Shown here in pieces: positions 31,317-35,835 of a stretch of DNA of 35,835 bases. Origin of the DNA: Oribacterium sp. oral taxon 078 str. F0262 (GTDB lineage: Bacteria > Bacillota > Clostridia > Lachnospirales > Lachnospiraceae); contig NZ_GG729933.1 of the NCBI RefSeq assembly GCF_000160135.1, positions 185,462 through 221,296 on the forward strand, in the 5' to 3' direction. The position numbers and the translations under genes are program-made. Each line of letters begins with the position of its first letter. Position 1 is the stretch's first letter. The notes beneath the pieces are model-generated. The model was not told where the DNA came from and ran no database searches. It saw only the letters and a list, made by a program, of their open reading frames with translations.

Positions 31317-32321
31317 ATGTTTTCACTTATTTCAAATGATATAGGGATAGATCTGGGGACATCCAGCATTCTCGTTTATATAAAGGGACGCGGTGTGGTT
31401 CTGAAGGAGCCGTCTGTTGTGGCGGTAAACAGGGACAATGATAAGATTCTGGCCTATGGGGAGGATGCGAGGCTGATGCTCGGCAGGACGCCGGAGAATA
31501 TCGTGGCGGTGCGGCCCCTCCGAAAGGGTGTGATCTCCGACTATACGAGGACGGAGCAGATGCTGAAGCATTTCATCAATAAAGCGGTGGGGAAGCGGAC
31601 GCTCCGAAAGCCCCGCCTCTCTGTCTGTATCCCGAGCGGCGCGACGGAGGTGGAGAAGAAGGCGGTGGAGGACGCGGCCTATCACGCCGGGGCGAGAGAT
31701 GTGACGATCATTGAGGAGCCGGTGGCGGCGGCGATCGGGGCCGGCATAGACATCTCGAAGCCCCAGGGGAATATGATTATCGATATCGGAGGGGGGACCT
31801 CGGACATCGCGGTGATCGCTCTGGACGGGCCTGTGGTATCGGAGTCCATCAAGATCGCGGGGGATGACTTCGACGAATCCGTCCTCCGCTATATGCGAAA
31901 GAAGCACAACCTCCTGATCGGGGAGCGGACCGCGGAGGATATCAAGATCAATATCGGCTGCGCGAGCAAGCGGCCGGAGAATGTGACGATGGAGGTCCGC
32001 GGAAGGAATCTGGTGACAGCGCTTCCAAAGACGGTCGTGGTGAGCTCGGATGAGATCATGGAGGCGCTGGCCGATCCGATCGCGATGATCATCAATGCCG
32101 TACACAATGTCCTGGAGAGAACTCCGCCGGAGCTTGCGGCGGATATCTACGAGCGGGGGATTGTCATGACGGGAGGCGGCTCCCTCCTTTACGGCCTGGA
32201 TAAGCTTATGCAGGAGAAGACCGGCATCAATACCATGCTCGCGGAGGATCCGCTGACGGCCGTCGCGATCGGCACAGGCCGCTTCATCGATATCTCCGCG
32301 CGGGACGAAGAAGATCTGTAG
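31317..32321 (+). CDS. MreB/Mbl-like rod-shape actin homolog
   Basis: Bacterial actin of 334 residues, member of the MreB/Mbl family that guides sidewall peptidoglycan synthesis on the inner membrane. Phosphate-1 motif DIGIDLGTSSILVY near residue 9, EEPVAAAIG, phosphate-2 motif IIDIGGGTSDIAVI and adenosine motif IVMTGGGSLLYGLDKL are all present. N-terminus MFSLISND is the short amphipathic type. GCGGAGGAAGCC precedes the ATG. It lies 2 nt before the RecD2-like gene and not beside mreC/mreD, so it may be Mbl- or MreBH-like, or a second copy; sequence alone does not settle which. No damage seen. Confidence 0.92.
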   Translation: MFSLISNDIGIDLGTSSILVYIKGRGVVLKEPSVVAVNRDNDKILAYGEDARLMLGRTPENIVAVRPLRKGVISDYTRTEQMLKHFINKAVGKRTLRKPRLSVCIPSGATEVEKKAVEDAAYHAGARDVTIIEEPVAAAIGAGIDISKPQGNMIIDIGGGTSDIAVIALDGPVVSESIKIAGDDFDESVLRYMRKKHNLLIGERTAEDIKINIGCASKRPENVTMEVRGRNLVTALPKTVVVSSDEIMEALADPIAMIINAVHNVLERTPPELAADIYERGIVMTGGGSLLYGLDKLMQEKTGINTMLAEDPLTAVAIGTGRFIDISARDEEDL

Positions 32322-32323
32322 CC

Positions 32324-34579
32324 ATGGAGGAATTTCGGGGCTATATCGATCACATCATCTTTCGGAGCGAGGAGAGCGGCTACACCGTGTTTTCCGCGGT
32401 GCAGGACGGAAAGGAGCTCACACTCGTCGGAACGGTCTCATCCCTTGCGGCCGGGGAGACGATCCGGGCGAAGGGGCATGAGACGAAGCACCCGATCTAC
32501 GGCCTTCAGTTTGTCATAGAGAGCTATGAGTCGGAGGCGCCCGGAGATAAGGAAGCGCTGGAACGATACCTTGGCTCCGGGGCGGTGAAGGGGATCGGGC
32601 CTGCCACGGCATCCCGGATCGTGAAGCAATTCGGCATGGAGACCATGCGGATCATCTCGGAGGAGCCGGAGCGGCTTTCGGAGATCCGGGGGATCTCGCG
32701 GAAGAAGGCGATGGATATCGCCGCCTCTCTGAATGCCCGGAGGGATATGCAGGATGCGGTGATTTTCCTCCAGGGCTACGGGATCTCCGTGAATCTCGCG
32801 GGAAAGATCTATGCGCAGTATAAAAACAAGCTCTATGATCTGATCCGGGAGAATCCCTACCGGCTCTCGGAGGATATCGAGGGGATCGGCTTTCAAAAGT
32901 GCGATGAGATCGCGCGCCGTGCGGGGATAGCGGAGGAGTCTGAGTTCCGGCTGGAGTCCGGCATCTTCTATGCGCTCTCGCAGTCGGAGATACAGGGACA
33001 TTGCTATCTGCCGCTTAAGTTTCTCCAGACTACGGCGGAGGAGCTTCTGTCCCTCTCGATTCCGGATTTTCCGGCCTGCCTCTCGGATCTTCAGATGCGG
33101 GGAAAGATCAAGGTAAAGGGGGAGAGGGTCTACCGCTCCTCTCTTTATTATGCGGAGAGAGAGACCGCGGCCCTGCTTCTCTCTCTGAATCGAAATCTCG
33201 GCGGGAGCGAAGAGGAGGAGACGGAGAGGAGGATCGCTGAAATCACGGGGGAGGAGGGGATCGAGCTGGATCCCCTGCAGAGGCAGGCGGTCTCCATCGC
33301 GGCGGAGTCCGGCCTTTTGGTGATCACCGGGGGTCCCGGCACGGGAAAGACGACGACGATCCGGACGCTCCTCCGTCTTTTTTCAATGGAGAGAAAGACG
33401 ATCGCCCTCGCGGCGCCGACCGGGAGAGCGGCGAAGCGGATGAGCGAGTCCACGGGCTGGGAGGCGAAGACGATTCACCGCCTGCTCGAGTACCAGGGGA
33501 GACCGGAGGACGAGGAGGGCGGAAAAAGGGGAGGGAGAGGGCATTTTGAGCGGGATGAGTCCAATCCCCTCGACTGCGAGCTGCTCATCATCGATGAGAT
33601 GAGCATGGTGGATCTTCGCCTGATGCATGCACTCCTCCGGGCCGTGCCGCAGGGCTGTCGGCTGATTCTCGTTGGGGATGCGGATCAGCTCCCCTCGGTC
33701 GGGGCGGGAAATGTCCTCCGGGATATCATCTCCTCCGAGCTCGTCCGGACGATCTCCTTAAAGCATATCTTCCGGCAGGCCATGGAGTCCGACATCGTCG
33801 TGAATGCCCACCGGATCAATGAGGGCAGGGAAGTGGATCTCGGGAAGCCCTCAAGGGACTTCCTCTTCATCCGGAGCGGGAGTCCGGAGCAGATCACGCA
33901 GTCTGTGACGAGGCTCCTTCTGGAGAAGCTTCCCGCCTATCTGAAGACGGACCCGCTCTCCATCCAGGTCATGACGCCCCAGAGGAAGGGGGCGCTCGGC
34001 GTAGAGCGGCTGAATCCGCTTCTTCAGGCGGAGCTGAATCCCCCGGGGAGAGAGAAGGCGGAGAAGGAGTTGAACGGCACTCTCTTTCGGCTCGGCGATA
34101 AGGTGATGCAGGTCCGGAACAATTATAATCTCGTCTGGGAGCTCCGCGGCCGCTTCGGTATCCCCATCGAGACGGGAGAGGGAGTATTCAACGGAGACAT
34201 CGGAATTATCCGGGAGATCAATGCCCTCCGCGAGACGCTGACGGTGGACTTCGACGGGCGGAGCGTGGAATACCGCTTTAAGGACTGCGAGGACCTGGAT
34301 CTCGCCTATGCGATCACGATCCATAAGTCCCAGGGCTCGGAATATCCGGCGGTCGTCATCCCGATGTATCAGGGGCCGCAGCTTCTCATGAACCGGAACC
34401 TTCTCTATACAGCAGTGACCCGGGCAAAGCGCTGCGTCTGCCTCGTGGGGGACCCCGGGGCGTTTCGGGCCATGCTGGAGAACGGGACGGAGGCGAAGCG
34501 CTATTCCTCTTTGGCAGAGCAGCTCCGGGAGCTCGCATCCGGCGCGGAGCATCCCTTTTTGGCGGAATCCTCCTTGTAA
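32324..34579 (+). CDS. recD2: RecD2-like ATP-dependent DNA helicase
   Basis: RecD2-type superfamily 1B helicase of 751 residues that unwinds DNA 5' to 3' in repair, not associated with RecBC. The N-terminal third has the RecD2-specific OB and helix-hairpin-helix part (YLGSGAVKGIGPATASRIVK; YGISVNLAGKIYAQYKNKLY; YRLSEDIEGIGFQKCDEIAR). Helicase motifs follow: Walker A ITGGPGTGKTTTI with Lys342, motif Ia ALAAPTGRAAKRM, motif II LLIIDEMSMVDL, motif III LVGDADQLPSVGAG, and C-terminal AITIHKSQGSEYPAVV and LLYTAVTRAK. Length is normal. Starts 2 nt after the MreB-like stop, so it is almost certainly in one transcript; its ribosome binding site is weak (GAAGAAGA). Confidence 0.95.
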   Translation: MEEFRGYIDHIIFRSEESGYTVFSAVQDGKELTLVGTVSSLAAGETIRAKGHETKHPIYGLQFVIESYESEAPGDKEALERYLGSGAVKGIGPATASRIVKQFGMETMRIISEEPERLSEIRGISRKKAMDIAASLNARRDMQDAVIFLQGYGISVNLAGKIYAQYKNKLYDLIRENPYRLSEDIEGIGFQKCDEIARRAGIAEESEFRLESGIFYALSQSEIQGHCYLPLKFLQTTAEELLSLSIPDFPACLSDLQMRGKIKVKGERVYRSSLYYAERETAALLLSLNRNLGGSEEEETERRIAEITGEEGIELDPLQRQAVSIAAESGLLVITGGPGTGKTTTIRTLLRLFSMERKTIALAAPTGRAAKRMSESTGWEAKTIHRLLEYQGRPEDEEGGKRGGRGHFERDESNPLDCELLIIDEMSMVDLRLMHALLRAVPQGCRLILVGDADQLPSVGAGNVLRDIISSELVRTISLKHIFRQAMESDIVVNAHRINEGREVDLGKPSRDFLFIRSGSPEQITQSVTRLLLEKLPAYLKTDPLSIQVMTPQRKGALGVERLNPLLQAELNPPGREKAEKELNGTLFRLGDKVMQVRNNYNLVWELRGRFGIPIETGEGVFNGDIGIIREINALRETLTVDFDGRSVEYRFKDCEDLDLAYAITIHKSQGSEYPAVVIPMYQGPQLLMNRNLLYTAVTRAKRCVCLVGDPGAFRAMLENGTEAKRYSSLAEQLRELASGAEHPFLAESSL

Positions 34580-34811
34580 ATTCGTAAATGGAGATCCATC
34601 GAGAGAGGCATTTTCATCCGGACCGCGAGATCTATTTTCAGCGGGCTCTCTTTCGTAAATTCACATCAACTTATATCAGACGCCCGGCAGGGGACACCTT
34701 CGCGCTGACCGCTTCCTCCGGCGCGGGAGAGCTTTTTTGCGGCGATGAATGGATGAATGGCTGAGGAAGGGTAGTTTTATTTAAGGATATTTTTGCTTTT
34801 GGGAGGTCGAT

Positions 34812-35576
34812 ATGAAATTTCCCGGGGGAGACCCGCCCATCTCTTCTTGGAGCGGAGCGCTTTTGGGGGAGCTTCGCGAGACAGTTCTCTCCTCCCTTTT
34901 CCCGCCCCGCTGCCCGATCTGTGACAGGGTTCTCTCCCCCGGGGAGAGGATCTGTCCCTCCTGCATCCCCTGTATCCGGCCGATGCAAAGGCCCCTCTGT
35001 CTGAAATGCGGGAGAGGAATCGCCTCGGAGGAGGCGGAGCTTTGTGAGAACTGCAGGAGGAGGCGCTTCAGCTTTGACTTTGGCTTCATCCTGCTAGAAT
35101 ACAGCGATGAGATTTCCGAGTCCATCGCGAGGATCAAATACCATGGAAGGCGGGAGTATCTCTCCTTTTATGGAGAGCTTTCCGCGGGGCTTATCGGAGA
35201 GAGGCTTCTCTCGCTCTCATTGGACGCCCTGGTTCCGGTTCCGCTCCACAGGGAAAGACTTCGAAGGAGAGGCTACAATCAGGCGGAGCTTCTCGCGGAA
35301 CGGATCGGAGAGCTTCTGAAGCTTCCGGTCTATCCCGCTGCCCTTCACCGGGTGCGGAATACGAAGGCCCTGAAGAATCTGAACCCGGAGGAGAGGGCGA
35401 GAGATATGCAAAGAGCGATCCGCCCGGGAAGGATTCCGGACAGCCTCCGCTCGGTCTGCCTCGTCGATGACATCTTTACCACAGGCGCGACGATCGAGGC
35501 CTGCTCGTCCGCGCTCCGGGAGGCCGGCGTGGCGAAAATCTACAGTCTCTGCCTCGCGGGGAGGGCAGAGCGCTGA
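34812..35576 (+). CDS. comF: ComF-family phosphoribosyltransferase-like protein
   Basis: ComF-type protein of 254 residues, linked to DNA uptake and processing in competent bacteria; in non-competent species its role is less clear. The N-terminal zinc-binding part has CPIC (34-37), CPSC (48-51), CLKC (63-66) and CENC (78-81), so a double zinc ribbon. The C-terminal phosphoribosyltransferase domain has LDALVPVPLHRERLRRRGYN, LAERIGELLKLPV, and the PRPP loop VCLVDDIFTTGATIEAC near 214-230. GGGAGGTCGAT lies before the ATG. It follows the recD2-like gene by 232 nt in the same direction, giving an mreB-recD2-comF order. Confidence 0.93.
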   Translation: MKFPGGDPPISSWSGALLGELRETVLSSLFPPRCPICDRVLSPGERICPSCIPCIRPMQRPLCLKCGRGIASEEAELCENCRRRRFSFDFGFILLEYSDEISESIARIKYHGRREYLSFYGELSAGLIGERLLSLSLDALVPVPLHRERLRRRGYNQAELLAERIGELLKLPVYPAALHRVRNTKALKNLNPEERARDMQRAIRPGRIPDSLRSVCLVDDIFTTGATIEACSSALREAGVAKIYSLCLAGRAER

Positions 35577-35651
35577 GCAGGGCTTTCCGCAGAGAGGAAG
35601 GGACTTCTTTCCTTAAGAAAGCATAAAGCTTTGTAATGGAGAGGACAGGGG

Positions 35652-35686
35652 CTGTCGCACTAAGTGATTAGTGCGGCAGTCTTTTT
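35652..35686 (+). terminator. Rho-independent terminator after comF
   Basis: CTGTCGCACTAA (35652-35663), loop GTGA, TTAGTGCGGCAG (35668-35679), then TCTTTTTC. One G-U pair in a 12-bp stem. GGGGCTGTCGCA at 35649-35660 also resembles the outer end of some clostridial insertion sequences. Confidence 0.75.
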
Positions 35687-35694
35687 CATCGGAT

Positions 35695-35720
35695 GAAATC
35701 CGGCCATTCAGCCGGATTTC
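35695..35720 (+). repeat. Perfect 10-bp inverted repeat
   Basis: GAAATCCGGC, loop CATTCA, GCCGGATTTC, followed by TCTT. Second of three consecutive hairpins at the right edge. Confidence 0.6.
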
Positions 35721-35738
35721 TCTTATAAAAAACAAAGA

Positions 35739-35769
35739 CCCGGACTTCGAAAAGTCCGGGCTTTATTGT
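35739..35769 (+). terminator. Third hairpin, terminator-like
   Basis: CCCGGACTT, loop CGAA, AAGTCCGGG, then CTTTATTGT. A stable tetraloop stem directly before the partial reading frame at 35781; insertion sequences often carry such a stem to block read-through from outside. Confidence 0.65.
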
Positions 35770-35780
35770 AAAATAATGGT

Positions 35781-35835
35781 ATGCAAACCCCATTACATTT
35801 ACAGCCCGATTATACGACATATCGAGGCTATTATC
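35781..35835 (+). CDS. Partial ORF, likely IS1182-type transposase start
   Basis: ATG at 35781 opens a frame that runs off the window (MQTPLHLQPDYTTYRGYY). The IQ/LQ-x-DYTT-type start and the preceding GGGGCTGTCGCA end plus hairpins look like the left end of an IS1182-family element in Clostridia; this is from memory of such elements. Only 18 residues are visible, so the family is uncertain. No clear ribosome binding site apart from AATAATGGT. Confidence 0.4.
   Translation, partial: MQTPLHLQPDYTTYRGYY

Noticed and set aside
1-35835. tRNA and rRNA genes
   Set aside because: I looked for cloverleaf-like blocks with GGTTCGANNC arms and rRNA signatures in gaps and saw none; a dedicated scan could still find one that I missed.

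Overview
The window looks like chromosomal DNA from a Gram-positive anaerobe of the class Clostridia, most likely a Lachnospiraceae-type organism. I base this on strong AGGAGG-type ribosome binding sites, a type VIIb (Firmicutes-style) secretion locus, a DUF6531/YD-repeat toxin, and an mreB-like/recD2-like/comF-like run. Most genes are GC-rich with heavy use of AGG/CGG and GAG codons. The accessory patches (about 2.0-3.8 kb, 5.9-6.0 kb and 14.6-16.3 kb) are clearly richer in A+T. I cannot name the species. All readings are from inspection; no search or computation was run. All genes are on the + strand except a sigma/anti-sigma pair at 4.1-5.5 kb.

Layout. 0.1-0.75 kb: an XRE-type helix-turn-helix regulator. 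0.75-4.1 kb: a decayed, repeat-rich patch with a broken lipase-like gene, three tandem paralogous four-helix membrane proteins, and duplicated 3' fragments of neighbouring genes. 4.07-5.5 kb (minus): an ECF sigma factor and a membrane anti-sigma-like protein that overlap by 8 nt. 6.06-25.2 kb: a complete-looking type VIIb secretion locus in the order EsaA/YueB-like, EsxA-like (WXG100), three small helical proteins, a giant YD-repeat (Rhs) effector, a dead IS630 element, three membrane proteins of unknown role, EssA-like, YukD/EsaB-like, EssB and EssC. 25.5-30.9 kb: phosphoglucomutase/phosphomannomutase, an acyltransferase-3 membrane protein, a CmpB-like membrane protein with a long coiled tail, and a PLP aminotransferase. 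31.3-35.6 kb: MreB/Mbl-like protein, RecD2-like helicase and ComF-like protein. The right edge holds stacked hairpins and the start of what is probably an IS1182-type transposase.

How it works together. EssC (FHA plus three ATPase domains), EssB, YukD, EssA and the EsaA-like protein would form the membrane machine. EsxA and the small helical proteins are the expected co-secreted or targeting partners. The effector has a helical N-terminal domain of about 170 residues in place of a signal peptide, a DUF6531/YD-repeat shell, and a low-GC C-terminal tip. The whole effector cassette sits inside the core operon, between esxA and essA.

The most interesting features are the Rhs-type effector as apparent type VII cargo, a single-G frameshift in it, a tip of foreign composition cut off by an IS630 remnant with no obvious immunity gene directly after it, and two separate sets of small membrane proteins that could be orphan immunity factors.
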